A DNA stretch of 64,000 nt from a virus. The notes below the pieces were generated by a model. It was not told the DNA's origin. It worked only from the letters and a program-made list of their open reading frames with translations, and made no database searches. Shown here one piece after another: positions 1-8,912 of the stretch (its first letter is position 1; each line of letters opens with the position of its first letter). The translations under genes were made by a program, and so were the position numbers. The stretch covers positions 36,569 to 100,568 of IMG/VR virus record IMGVR_UViG_3300006853_000555. One strand, 5' to 3'.

Positions 1-3000
1 GAAGTCGCCATGGAAGGCGTGTGGGAAGACCTAACTGACGTTCGGGCCTTTTACATGCCGCCCGGCTTCGGGAACCCCAGCGGCCTTTTCCTTCTTCCGG
101 TTGATCCGGCTCAGAGTGGCAGCGATCGACTTCGGGGCGTATTGCGGCATGAGTTGCTTCATGCCCTCCGCCGAGAGGGGCACTTGCCCCTTAGCGCCTG
201 GAATCGGCTTCTTGGCCATGCGACGGACCTCAACATCCTGGGCCTGGGCTATGCGGACTTCGCCCGCAAAACGCGCGACCCCTACGCGGAAAACTATGAG
301 TCCGCGCCGACCATCCGTGAACTCTACGCTGAGTACAATAAGGACCGCCCGGACTATGACGAGGCAATGGATCAAGAAGCCGTTGCCCACATGCTCGAAT
401 TATATAGCCATGGGGGCCTGACTGAGCAACAGATTGCTCCAATTAGGGATATTCTGGACGCGATTGACAACGGCGCGTTCTCCGAGCCGATCAGTGCGCC
501 CGGCCGCGGCGCGGCGCCCGACGCCGCCCTGCTGGGCAAATGGGGCTCTAAGTCTAGCGCTGAGCCAGAGCCCCAGCCGAAGAAGACCGGCACGCCCGGC
601 TCAGTCTTCGCCGCGATGGACGCAATTAAGAAATATAGCGGCCCCGACGCGATTAATGCGATTGACCAGGCGAAGGGCCTTTTAAAAGAAGTTCATGCCG
701 CTTTTAAAAAGCAATACCCCCAGGTCGGGTGGTCAGGCCTAGCAGATACACCAGAATTTAAGCAGGCGTTCTACGAGAAAATCTTCCAATACACAAAGGG
801 CATGCAAGGCGCGACCAATGCGCCGGAAGTCAATAAATTGTTGATGGCAATTGCCCAGGGGGTGGACCTGCTGGGCGGGACGCCGTTGCACCAAATTGAG
901 GGTGGGACGCCGATCGAACCGGCGCCGAAGAGCGCGGCGGAAGAAGCAGCGCAGCAAAAGCTCATCGACGCCGTTACGAAGATGGTCTCGGCGAAAGCAC
1001 CGGCTGCTGCTCCGGGACAGAATGGCTTCGCTTCGCTCACCCAAGCGGAAGCCGCCGCCAAAAGTCAAGGCCCGCTGATCGCAAAAGCGTTCGAAGACGC
1101 CGTAAATTCAATAAAGACGCCTTACGCCATTGAGCATATCAAAATGGATGGCGTTGCGACCCAGCTGGGCGTCGCTGCGATTAATGCGACGGAACCGGCC
1201 GTGAAGGAGAGCCTCATCAAATTGATGAACGGGCTCTTCGAAGGCGCGAATACGCTGAAGAAGCAGGCGAACGAGAATACTGCTGTCCAGCAGAAGCAAG
1301 TTAACGAAGCAATTGCCAAGAATGCGCTAACCGGCGAAGAGCTCGCTCCGTCGAGCCCCAAGACCCACAAATCCCTCACCGAGGCACTGAATAAATCTCA
1401 GCTGAATTCCTCTCTTAAAAAGATCATCCGGGACAGCATTCAATTTGTCTACAACGAAGTCTTCAAAGACCAAGGCCCCTACACAGATGTCGTAAAAACC
1501 CAGGCCTTTAAGCAGGCTGTTATCGACAATCTACTCCACAATGCAGCGGCTAACGAGAAAGAAGGTTACGCGGCCACCGCCCGCGCAATGCGCGACTTCG
1601 CTGGAACGATTGATACAGCGCCGGATACCACGGCGGCGCCCGCCGTTAGCGTGCCCGCGGGGCTCAGTTTCGATGACCTAATCCCGGCGCCGGACCGCAA
1701 TTACACCTTCGTCGGGAATGCGGGCGGCGGGTCCAAGCCGAAGGAGATCTGGCAGGACGAAGAAGGCAATGAGTATATGTTCAAGCCGAACCTGCCGGAC
1801 CGCCCCTTCTCAGCGCATGGCGAAGCGGCTGGTGGCCATATCTCGCGGCTCATAAACCCGAACGCACCGCGTATCTGGGTGCAAAGCCTCAACGGCCGCC
1901 TGGGCGTCATGCAGGAGATGCTGCCCAATAGCGGGACGCTGCGCGGCACGAAGATGAGCGAGCTTACGCCGCAAGAAATCACTGCGCTCATGCGTGAACA
2001 CGTGGTGGACTGGCTGATTTCCAACCATGACGGCCACTCGAACCAGTTCCTGATTACGGATAAGGGCCTGGTCGGCATCGATAAAGGCCAGGCGTTTAAA
2101 TATATCGGCAAAGACCGCCTGGATACCGATTACCACCCCAACGAGGTGTACGGCGAAGAAGAGCCGATTTACAATAAGCTCTGGCGTGCCCTAACCCAGG
2201 GGAAGCTCGATGGGGTGGTTAAAAAGATCACTGCCCAGGGGGGTGCACAGCTCACGGAAGACGAGGCAGAATTTAAGCGCGTCCAAGAAGAGCTTGAAAG
2301 TGTTACTGAGAACCTGAACGCTCAGCGGGAAGCAAAAAACGAAGTCGAACAGGCGACGAGGAATCGCATTACCGATCTAACTGACCGGGACCACCCCTCG
2401 ATCAAGGAAGTGAGATCTGCACTCAAAGAAGTTTTCGATAAATACGAGCAGCGGTTCCTAGGGGACATTAAAGAAGCCCTGACGCTGAAACCGAATGACT
2501 GGTGGACGCGGGTTAGCGGGAAAGGTGAGCGTTCCTTCCTGATCTCGAAAGATCCAGAGCAAACCATGCTCTGGGCGAACAGATCCTTTCCGCCCGACCT
2601 GCAGCGGACAACTTTTACACCGCAGAATGGTATTAGCGCCGAGGAGGCACAAGAGAAATTTGGCTTCTATCCTTCTACCGATAGCTACCTTGCTCAAACT
2701 GGCGGCCCGGCAGGGGAGGCGAACGCCGCGTTCTTACGCACTCAGGGCTACGACCATGTCACCTTCCCGGATGGAAAAATCGTTGCACTAATCGCGCCGC
2801 AGACTCTAGAGAACTGGCGAGACTACGGCTACAACAAGGAGAAGAACGAGCTCGCTGCTTCGACTTATGAAGCGGTGAATGGCTTTATGGCGGACGTGTT
2901 ACGCCGCGCCGGAGAGCAGCTCGGCAACGAAGAAGGTCGCGCGATTACGGCTGAGCAAGCCGACCTGTTAGAAAACGCTGACCCCAATAAGGTGAAGGCC

Positions 3001-4167
3001 GAGGATTTACAAATCCCGGCACTGAAAGCAGAGTACGAAACGCCCGTTTACAATGCGATGCGTAGCGCGGAAAGCGCGGTCCGTTATGCGCTCACCGCAC
3101 GCTATGACGACGCACTGAATGCGGGCCGCCTACCAGAAATTCGGCCAGACAATAGCCTTTGGGACTTTATTCTTGACCATGTGCGGTCAAAGCCCCGCTC
3201 CGAATTTCCAGCGTTTTTCCAACAGGTCCGTAATCTTTATCCGGAAGCGGGCATGCTTTCCGCAAAGGAGATAAGCGAACTTGAGCGGAAGAAGAGCCAG
3301 CTCAACGTCCGGTTCTACGGCCTGAAACAGGCAGTCGAAGAAGGTCGCGCCGAAGTCGACAATAAGCTCTTCGAACCGGCCTATGAGGCGATCAACACGT
3401 TGCAGAACGGGCTCACGGACGAAGCCTACCTGGGCATGATCCGGCCTTATGCCGAAGCGCGCTTTAAGGGCCGCCCGAAAAACCGCGACGCTTTTCTAGA
3501 TTACGCCTTGCAGCGTAAACACAACCTCGCCAACAAGTTCCATCGCTTTTTCCAAAAGCTAAGTTCGTCCCAAGAACGACGTAAAAAGGCGCTGCAATCT
3601 GTTTACGACTTCGATGAAAACTACAGAAATGACGCCGCTGAGCGGCACGGCCTTAGTGCGGAAGAGTTTGCCGCGATCTACGCCTATACGGGCGACCACT
3701 CCGACGACATTAACCGTGAGTTGCGCCAGGACAAGAAGGCCGGTCGTTCCGACCCGCTCGCTCTGGGCACGGAACGCCTGCGTTGGTTGAGCTACGCGGA
3801 GCTGCTGGAAAGTGCCCTAGAGAAGTTACCGCCCTTCACCGGCGAGGTTTATCGCGGCCAAGATCTCGACGCGGAGGAGCTCGCGAAGTGGAAGCCTGGC
3901 CGGATAATCGTCACGCCCGCGTTCTGGTCGACCAGTTACGACAAGACGAACAGCTTCAGCGGTAAGGTAAAGTTGCATATCCAGTCCCTAACCGGACGGA
4001 ATATCGAGGAACTCTCCTCGCATCAGTCTGAAAAAGAAGTGCTCTTCCCGACGGAACGCCACTTCTTAATCACGCATATCGACGATAGCGGCGCAGACAC
4101 ATATGGTGACCCGCGCACCGATATTTGGTTGCAGGAGCTTGAGGAGATTAATTTTGAAAAACTTTAG
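1..4167 (+). CDS. Giant polyvalent protein: zincin, kinase-like and ADP-ribosyltransferase domains (5' partial)
   Basis: The reading frame is already open at base 1, so the N-terminus lies outside the window; 1,388 codons are visible, and the first ATG is at 10. Residues below are numbered from that ATG. HELLH at 47-51 is a zinc-protease HExxH motif, with a possible third ligand in DQEAVAH about 75 residues later. Residues about 200-550 are helical, Ala/Lys-rich and partly repetitive. A kinase/HipA-like segment spans about 560-740, with NHDGHSNQF and GIDKGQAF as the catalytic and metal-loop candidates. The stretch ending GYDHVTFPDGK (about 910-925) resembles the end of an ART-type domain. The C-terminus carries the ADP-ribosyltransferase R-S-E triad: VYRGQ (about 1280), FWSTS (1305) and EKE (1341). 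This domain mix matches phage polyvalent proteins, which are packaged and injected to modify host targets. Its place just before the lytic transglycosylase and fibre genes fits a virion protein. Delivery and targets are inference. Confidence 0.85.
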   Translation, partial: EVAMEGVWEDLTDVRAFYMPPGFGNPSGLFLLPVDPAQSGSDRLRGVLRHELLHALRREGHLPLSAWNRLLGHATDLNILGLGYADFARKTRDPYAENYESAPTIRELYAEYNKDRPDYDEAMDQEAVAHMLELYSHGGLTEQQIAPIRDILDAIDNGAFSEPISAPGRGAAPDAALLGKWGSKSSAEPEPQPKKTGTPGSVFAAMDAIKKYSGPDAINAIDQAKGLLKEVHAAFKKQYPQVGWSGLADTPEFKQAFYEKIFQYTKGMQGATNAPEVNKLLMAIAQGVDLLGGTPLHQIEGGTPIEPAPKSAAEEAAQQKLIDAVTKMVSAKAPAAAPGQNGFASLTQAEAAAKSQGPLIAKAFEDAVNSIKTPYAIEHIKMDGVATQLGVAAINATEPAVKESLIKLMNGLFEGANTLKKQANENTAVQQKQVNEAIAKNALTGEELAPSSPKTHKSLTEALNKSQLNSSLKKIIRDSIQFVYNEVFKDQGPYTDVVKTQAFKQAVIDNLLHNAAANEKEGYAATARAMRDFAGTIDTAPDTTAAPAVSVPAGLSFDDLIPAPDRNYTFVGNAGGGSKPKEIWQDEEGNEYMFKPNLPDRPFSAHGEAAGGHISRLINPNAPRIWVQSLNGRLGVMQEMLPNSGTLRGTKMSELTPQEITALMREHVVDWLISNHDGHSNQFLITDKGLVGIDKGQAFKYIGKDRLDTDYHPNEVYGEEEPIYNKLWRALTQGKLDGVVKKITAQGGAQLTEDEAEFKRVQEELESVTENLNAQREAKNEVEQATRNRITDLTDRDHPSIKEVRSALKEVFDKYEQRFLGDIKEALTLKPNDWWTRVSGKGERSFLISKDPEQTMLWANRSFPPDLQRTTFTPQNGISAEEAQEKFGFYPSTDSYLAQTGGPAGEANAAFLRTQGYDHVTFPDGKIVALIAPQTLENWRDYGYNKEKNELAASTYEAVNGFMADVLRRAGEQLGNEEGRAITAEQADLLENADPNKVKAEDLQIPALKAEYETPVYNAMRSAESAVRYALTARYDDALNAGRLPEIRPDNSLWDFILDHVRSKPRSEFPAFFQQVRNLYPEAGMLSAKEISELERKKSQLNVRFYGLKQAVEEGRAEVDNKLFEPAYEAINTLQNGLTDEAYLGMIRPYAEARFKGRPKNRDAFLDYALQRKHNLANKFHRFFQKLSSSQERRKKALQSVYDFDENYRNDAAERHGLSAEEFAAIYAYTGDHSDDINRELRQDKKAGRSDPLALGTERLRWLSYAELLESALEKLPPFTGEVYRGQDLDAEELAKWKPGRIIVTPAFWSTSYDKTNSFSGKVKLHIQSLTGRNIEELSSHQSEKEVLFPTERHFLITHIDDSGADTYGDPRTDIWLQELEEINFEKL

Positions 4168-4348
4168 GGAGGTCTTCTGGCTTGCCAGTAAAGCGCTCGG
4201 GCAATTCAATGCCCGGTTCCGCTCCGTCAGGGCGTTTACTCTGGTTCATGCCCTGGGCGGTGCGCACTTCCTGAGTGCGAATTTCAGCTTCGGTGAAGCC
4301 CGAGGCACGAAGAATTTGTTTTACCTGTTCAGTGAAAGTAAACGCCAT
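4148..4348 (-). CDS. Small protein of unknown function
   Basis: A 66-residue protein with no recognised domain. It begins MAFTFTEQVKQILRASGFTE, an amphipathic helix-turn-helix-like start, and ends in a charged, Pro-rich tail. GGAG sits 8 nt before the ATG, and a TATAAT box lies 35 nt upstream on the same strand. It runs against the flanking plus-strand virion genes and overlaps the 3' end of the polyvalent gene tail-to-tail by 20 nt. A lone gene with its own promoter, antisense to its surroundings, is typical of a moron or early regulator, but function is unknown. Confidence 0.65.
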   Translation of the reverse strand: MAFTFTEQVKQILRASGFTEAEIRTQEVRTAQGMNQSKRPDGAEPGIELPERFTGKPEDLPKVFQN

Positions 4349-4383
4349 ACGCTCTACTCCATTTTACCCGTGATTTTCAACAC

Positions 4384-4412
4384 ATTATACACAATACTGC
4401 ACTTTAGCACTA
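4384..4412 (-). promoter_or_regulatory. Candidate promoter for the 66-residue minus-strand gene
   Basis: The minus strand reads TGTGTATAATG, a consensus TATAAT -10 box (4384-4389) with an extended TGTG. No good -35 hexamer is visible 16-18 nt upstream. The predicted start near 4377 lies about 29 nt before the ATG at 4348. Confidence 0.5.
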
Positions 4413-4446
4413 GGGCGCTACAACCTCGGCAGGGGTTCCTCTAAAA

Positions 4447-5370
4447 ATGGCGATTGAACAGCGCATAATCAATGCTGAGAGCGATGGCCGTCGCCACGCA
4501 CGCAACCCGAATTCCTCGGCCTACGGCCCTGGGCAGTTCATTAGCTCAACTTGGCTAAACATGATTGCCCGTTATCGTCCAGACCTGATGCAGGGGCGCA
4601 GCCAGGCCGAGGTGCTCGCGCTACGGTCCGACCCAGCGCTCAACGAAGAGATGACCAAGCGCTATGGCGAGGAAAACGGCCGCTACCTAGCTGGCCGCGG
4701 CTACGCGCCGAGCGACGAGAATATTTCGCTCTCCCACTTCGCCGGACCGCAAGGCGCCGCGGCGCTCCTGGCGAATCCAGAAAAACCGGCACGTGAGCTG
4801 CTTAGTCCCGCAGCCATTAAGGCGAACCCATTCCTGGCTAATTGGACTGGCGCCGACGTAATCAACTGGGCGGGTAAGCGCATCGCCGAGCCCGGCACCG
4901 AAGTCGCGAAGACCCCGCGCGCGGCTACGCCGAGCGACCCATTTAACACCGCGGACGTGGTCGCTTCGATGGCGCCTACCGCGGCTTCCCCCACAACCCC
5001 TCCCGCGGCGGCCCAGCCCGCCCCAGCCCAGAAGGAACAAGCCGTGCTCCCTTTCCTCGCCTCCCTCTTCGAATCCGGTGCAGGCGCCGCGGCGGGCGGC
5101 GCGGGTGTAGGCTCCCTGGGCTCGGCTCTTTCTGGTAGCGGCGGCTTGCTCTCCTCGCTCTTCGGCGAAGGCGGCTTCGACTTCGGCAAGATGATGAACA
5201 GCTCCGGCCAGCCGGACCCCGCAAACCCGCTCGCGGGTGCCCAGGTGCCGCAAACCCCTGCAATGCAGCGTCCGCAAGTTGACATGAGCCGCTTGCAAGC
5301 CCTGCTGGCCAACCGGCCGACGCTTGGCCAGGGCCCAGGGTTGCTCTCCAGCCCGACGATGCTTCGCTGA
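4447..5370 (+). CDS. Lytic transglycosylase (SLT-type), virion-associated peptidoglycan hydrolase
   Basis: The first 150 residues match the lytic transglycosylase fold. IINAESDG carries the catalytic Glu11, followed by SAYGPGQFISSTW (the family's G-x-x-Q-F-x-x-x-T-W block) and LSHFAGP. These enzymes cleave MurNAc-GlcNAc bonds with 1,6-anhydro product formation. The remaining half (about 160-307) is Pro/Ala/Gly-rich and low-complexity, so it is probably a linker or virion anchor. The catalytic Glu is only 10 residues from the ATG, and the SD is weak (GGCAGGGG about 12 nt upstream). Position between the polyvalent protein and the fibre genes suggests it is ejected with the DNA to locally open the cell wall, not the late endolysin, which is at 48.7 kb. 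Confidence 0.85.
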   Translation: MAIEQRIINAESDGRRHARNPNSSAYGPGQFISSTWLNMIARYRPDLMQGRSQAEVLALRSDPALNEEMTKRYGEENGRYLAGRGYAPSDENISLSHFAGPQGAAALLANPEKPARELLSPAAIKANPFLANWTGADVINWAGKRIAEPGTEVAKTPRAATPSDPFNTADVVASMAPTAASPTTPPAAAQPAPAQKEQAVLPFLASLFESGAGAAAGGAGVGSLGSALSGSGGLLSSLFGEGGFDFGKMMNSSGQPDPANPLAGAQVPQTPAMQRPQVDMSRLQALLANRPTLGQGPGLLSSPTMLR

Positions 5371-5411
5371 GGCCACATTGATAGCGCGTTATGGCGCTTA
5401 TGGAGTGAAAT

Positions 5412-6365
5412 ATGACGCTCTACAAATGGTCCCGGACGGCCGCTGATAACGACGATATCGATTCGACCATCGATTGGGCGGAAGGTATGCCGCCGTCCAA
5501 CGTGAACAACTCTTCCCGCGCGGAAATGGCGGCCGTCGCTAAGTGGCGGGACGACACCTCCGGCCTCGCCGTTACGGGGGGTAGTTCAACAGCTTACACC
5601 TATACGTCCTTTCAGGTTACGACGGCGCTCCTGGACGGTTTTAGCGTCACGCTCCGGATGCATACCACGTCTGGTGCCGCGCCGACCCTCAATGTGGATG
5701 CCCAGGGGGCGAAGGCAGTCCGCACCCACAGCGGTACGGCCGTGGCGACGGGCGCGCTGCTCGCCGGGGCCACGCACAAATTCACTTACGATGCCGGTGA
5801 CGATTGCTGGTACGTTAACAGCTTTTTCAACATTGGCGTTATTGATCTAGCCACGCAGGTTACAGGCACACTTTCCCTCACCAACGGCGGCACAGGCCAG
5901 ACATCGGCTTCTGCCGCATTCGGCGCACTGAAACAGGCAGCGGATGAGACGAACACGGGCGTGCTCGACCTCGCGACTGACGCCGAAATCAGGGCCGCTA
6001 CGACCGGCGCGCATGCTCTTACTGCTGCTGACCTGGAAAGCGCGGCTGCCTTAGTGACGATCACCGATGGCGCGACGATAACGCCAGACTGGGACGCTTT
6101 CATAAATGGCCAGATTACGCTGGCCGGCAATAGGACGCTGAACGCCCCGACCAATTTGCAAACCATGGTGTGGCGCCAGATTTGGATTCAGGGCAATGAC
6201 GGCACTGATAGAACCCTTACGCTAGGGGCGGGCTATCTGGGGCCGAACGTGGCGTTGTGGAATGCATTGACGTTCAACAGCAGCACCAAGCGTTATATCA
6301 TGGGGCTGCTCGCATTAAATAGCTCAAACGCCGTGCTTGTTGCCCCACCTCTTGGACCGTTCTGA
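5412..6365 (+). CDS. Tail fibre / receptor-binding structural protein
   Basis: The N-terminus (NDDIDSTIDWAEGMPPSNVNNSSRAEMA then KWRDD) is the conserved opening of many alphaproteobacterial phage fibre proteins, probably the virion-attachment part. The middle is beta-rich with Gly/Thr repeats, and LTNGGTGQTSASAAFGALKQ is a common fibre linker motif. There are 317 residues and no enzymatic motif. The SD GGAG lies 8 nt before the ATG. The preceding gap (5371-5411) has a small AGCGC/GCGCT hairpin. The gene ends in a one-base overlap (TGATG) with the next, so the two are translationally coupled. Confidence 0.75.
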   Translation: MTLYKWSRTAADNDDIDSTIDWAEGMPPSNVNNSSRAEMAAVAKWRDDTSGLAVTGGSSTAYTYTSFQVTTALLDGFSVTLRMHTTSGAAPTLNVDAQGAKAVRTHSGTAVATGALLAGATHKFTYDAGDDCWYVNSFFNIGVIDLATQVTGTLSLTNGGTGQTSASAAFGALKQAADETNTGVLDLATDAEIRAATTGAHALTAADLESAAALVTITDGATITPDWDAFINGQITLAGNRTLNAPTNLQTMVWRQIWIQGNDGTDRTLTLGAGYLGPNVALWNALTFNSSTKRYIMGLLALNSSNAVLVAPPLGPF

Positions 6366-7126
6366 TGGTTGATTTTTATCTCCCGCCAAAACCGGCGATC
6401 GTCCGGCCCGCGGCCGTTGAGTTGCGCCGTGATTGGAAACGTCCGGTGGAGGCCAACTTTCCGCCTGGCTGGTTTCCAATCGGCATGCTGAATATAGCCG
6501 GACCGACTTTCGATCACATTGCGTCAACGGCTGATTCGAGCAATCAACTCTCCTACACATTCGCGTCGCAGTCATTTGGCGAAGCAGCTGTAGATCGGAG
6601 GATTATTGTTGCCGCATGCGCTGGCTCTGCCTCGATTGGGGCCTCTATATCCACGGTCACTATAGGCGGGGTTTCGGCCACAATACATACAGAGACGTCA
6701 AATAACGGAAATACCCGCAATGGCCACGTTGCTATTGCCTCCGCACTCGTGCCGGCAGGAACTTCTGGGGACATTGTTGTCGTCTATACCGGCGCAGGGG
6801 CGATGCAGGAATGCGTCATAAGCGTGTACCGGGTCACGCGGCTCGTCAGCGGAACGCCTTCTGACACGGCGACGAGCGACAATGCCTCCACGCTTTTCAT
6901 AGATATCCCAGAGCGCGGTATTTTAGTTACTTCCGGCGCGACAGTTTCCGGCGGGGGGCATACATGGCCGTCGCCACTCGTTGAGGACATCGATACCGGC
7001 CTGGATGGCGTGCAACTTAGCAATGCCCATACGCCAGTTCAACAGACGGCCGCATCCAGTTTTTCCGCTGGGCCGGGGGGCGGAGGTGCTGGGGCGAGCC
7101 GCTATTGCGCCGCGTCCTGGGCATGA
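6365..7126 (+). CDS. Minor tail / fibre-associated structural protein
   Basis: A 253-residue protein starting inside the stop codon of the upstream fibre gene (TGATG). The N-terminus is Pro-rich (VDFYLPPKPAIVRPA, FPPGWFPIG), as in the attachment tails of phage minor structural proteins. The rest alternates short beta strands with Gly/Ser/Thr-rich loops and ends in a GPGGGGAGASRY stretch. No catalytic motif is seen. Its place in the fibre cluster suggests a virion component, perhaps a small adhesin; the exact role is unknown. Confidence 0.6.
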   Translation: MVDFYLPPKPAIVRPAAVELRRDWKRPVEANFPPGWFPIGMLNIAGPTFDHIASTADSSNQLSYTFASQSFGEAAVDRRIIVAACAGSASIGASISTVTIGGVSATIHTETSNNGNTRNGHVAIASALVPAGTSGDIVVVYTGAGAMQECVISVYRVTRLVSGTPSDTATSDNASTLFIDIPERGILVTSGATVSGGGHTWPSPLVEDIDTGLDGVQLSNAHTPVQQTAASSFSAGPGGGGAGASRYCAASWA

Positions 7127-7167
7127 GGCAAAATCCTGTGCCTCCTTCGGCTAGGAGATAATCTAAA

Positions 7168-8910
7168 ATGCTTGTATCAACGGATATCGGCGCCCGGAAG
7201 GAAGCAGGCGAAACCGCCTTCGGCTACAGCACCGCGATACCCCGAACAAACGTCCAAGAAGCCATTGAGTATGTTAAGAGCCTGATCCCCGTCGCGCCGG
7301 TTAGTGGCAATCTCGGCTCGACTGATAACGCTATTGTCCGCACCGACGGCACCGGGGGTGCCCTGGCCCAAGGTTCGCTCGTTACCATTGACGATGTTGG
7401 GATCATGAACGGGGCGACGGCGGTCGGGGTCAACGCCACGGCGGACGCCACCAATCGCCTTTCCGTGAATTCGACGGCCGTGCTATTCAATCACGCTGGC
7501 GCGGGCACCCAACTTAAGGCCAACAAGAACGCGAGCGGAGATACCGTCTCGCACCTCTTCCAGACCGCTTTTAGCAGCCGAGCCGAGTTCGGCCTGATCG
7601 GCGATAACGACTTTACGCTTAAGGTAAGCTCCAACGGCTCGGCCTTTACTACAGCACTAATCGCCGCCAATACCGACGGCGCGCTGCGGGTCGGGGTTAA
7701 TCTGCGCCCCACGGCGAATGATGGCGCCGCCCTGGGCTTGTCTGGTACAGCTTGGGCCGACCTTTTCCTCGCTTCCGGCGCAGTGATCAACTTCGCAGCT
7801 GGCGACGTAACAATCACTCATTCCACGGATACGCTCGCTTTCGCAGGCGCAGCGACGGCCTACACCTTTAATGGTGGTCCGGTGCGGCCTTCCGCGAATG
7901 ATGGCGCCGCCCTAGGCGTTTCGGGCACCGCTTGGTCCGACCTGTTCCTCGCTTCGGGCGGGGTAATCAATTTTAACGCGGGCGACGTAACGCTCACCCA
8001 TTCCACTGACACGCTTAGCATGGTCGGTGGCACGCTCAGCGTCAGTATGAACGGCACCACGCCACTCACGCTGACGCATTCCTCGGCAGGCAATAACGCT
8101 GGGATGATGCGGTATTTTAGCCGCCCAACGACGCCCGGCTCAACCGACGCCAGCTACATCGAATTCAACCAGTGGAATTCCGCTTCCGCAGACACCAATA
8201 CTGGCACGATCGAGACCAGCTTCACCACGAATACAGCGGGCAATGAAACTTCCCGGATAGCCCTAGGGACGCGCTCCAACGGCAGTTTTTCTTTCCGGGT
8301 AGCGCTTACCTCTTCCGGTCTCACTCCCGTCGCTAATGACCAGCTCCCCCTGGGTACAGGAACGTTAAGCTGGGGCGACCTTTTCCTCGCTTCCGGCGGG
8401 GTGATCAACTGGAATAACGGCAACTACACACTCACGCATTCGGCGGGCTTGCTTACGGCCAATGGCGCACTGAGCATCGGTACGGGCAACGCCTTTACCT
8501 GCGGCACCATTGAACTCGGCGCGGCTTCCGATACAACCATTTCTCGTTCCGCGGCGGGCGTGATCGCTGTAGAAGGCGTGCCACTTTTCGCGGGCATCCC
8601 GCAGAACTCTCAGTCGACCGCCTACACCACCGTGCTGGCCGACGCCCAGAAGCATATACTGCACCCGACGGCCGACAATAACGCTCGGACCTTTACCATC
8701 GCGGCGAACGCTTCCGTAGCCTATCCAATCGGCACGTGCATCACTTTCGTCAATCAAATCAATACTGTAACGATCGCGATCAACTCAGACACCCTCACTC
8801 TAGCGGGTTCGGGTGCGACGGGTAGCCGCACCCTCGCCGCGAATGGTATTGCCACGGCCCTGAAAATTACGAGCACTATCTGGATCATCTCGGGAACGGG
8901 GCTCACCTAG
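7168..8910 (+). CDS. Tail fibre with tandem beta-repeat modules
   Basis: A 580-residue beta-rich fibre. A module of about 60 residues recurs at least three times, around GAALGLSGTAWADLFLASGA, GAALGVSGTAWSDLFLASGG and LPLGTGTLSWGDLFLASGG, each followed by VINF/VINW and a (T/L)THS turn. Repeats of this kind are common in trimeric phage fibres that read surface glycans. The C-terminus (about 520-580) is Thr/Ala-rich and could be the tip. The SD AGGAG (7153-7157) can pair with CTCCT at 7142-7146, a small hairpin that may tune initiation. Confidence 0.75.
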   Translation: MLVSTDIGARKEAGETAFGYSTAIPRTNVQEAIEYVKSLIPVAPVSGNLGSTDNAIVRTDGTGGALAQGSLVTIDDVGIMNGATAVGVNATADATNRLSVNSTAVLFNHAGAGTQLKANKNASGDTVSHLFQTAFSSRAEFGLIGDNDFTLKVSSNGSAFTTALIAANTDGALRVGVNLRPTANDGAALGLSGTAWADLFLASGAVINFAAGDVTITHSTDTLAFAGAATAYTFNGGPVRPSANDGAALGVSGTAWSDLFLASGGVINFNAGDVTLTHSTDTLSMVGGTLSVSMNGTTPLTLTHSSAGNNAGMMRYFSRPTTPGSTDASYIEFNQWNSASADTNTGTIETSFTTNTAGNETSRIALGTRSNGSFSFRVALTSSGLTPVANDQLPLGTGTLSWGDLFLASGGVINWNNGNYTLTHSAGLLTANGALSIGTGNAFTCGTIELGAASDTTISRSAAGVIAVEGVPLFAGIPQNSQSTAYTTVLADAQKHILHPTADNNARTFTIAANASVAYPIGTCITFVNQINTVTIAINSDTLTLAGSGATGSRTLAANGIATALKITSTIWIISGTGLT

Positions 8911-8912
8911 GC

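Noticed and set aside
4687-5376. Two long minus-strand frames over the lytic transglycosylase
   Set aside because: They exist because of the Ala/Pro/Gly-rich coding strand; no start signal and no protein-like composition.
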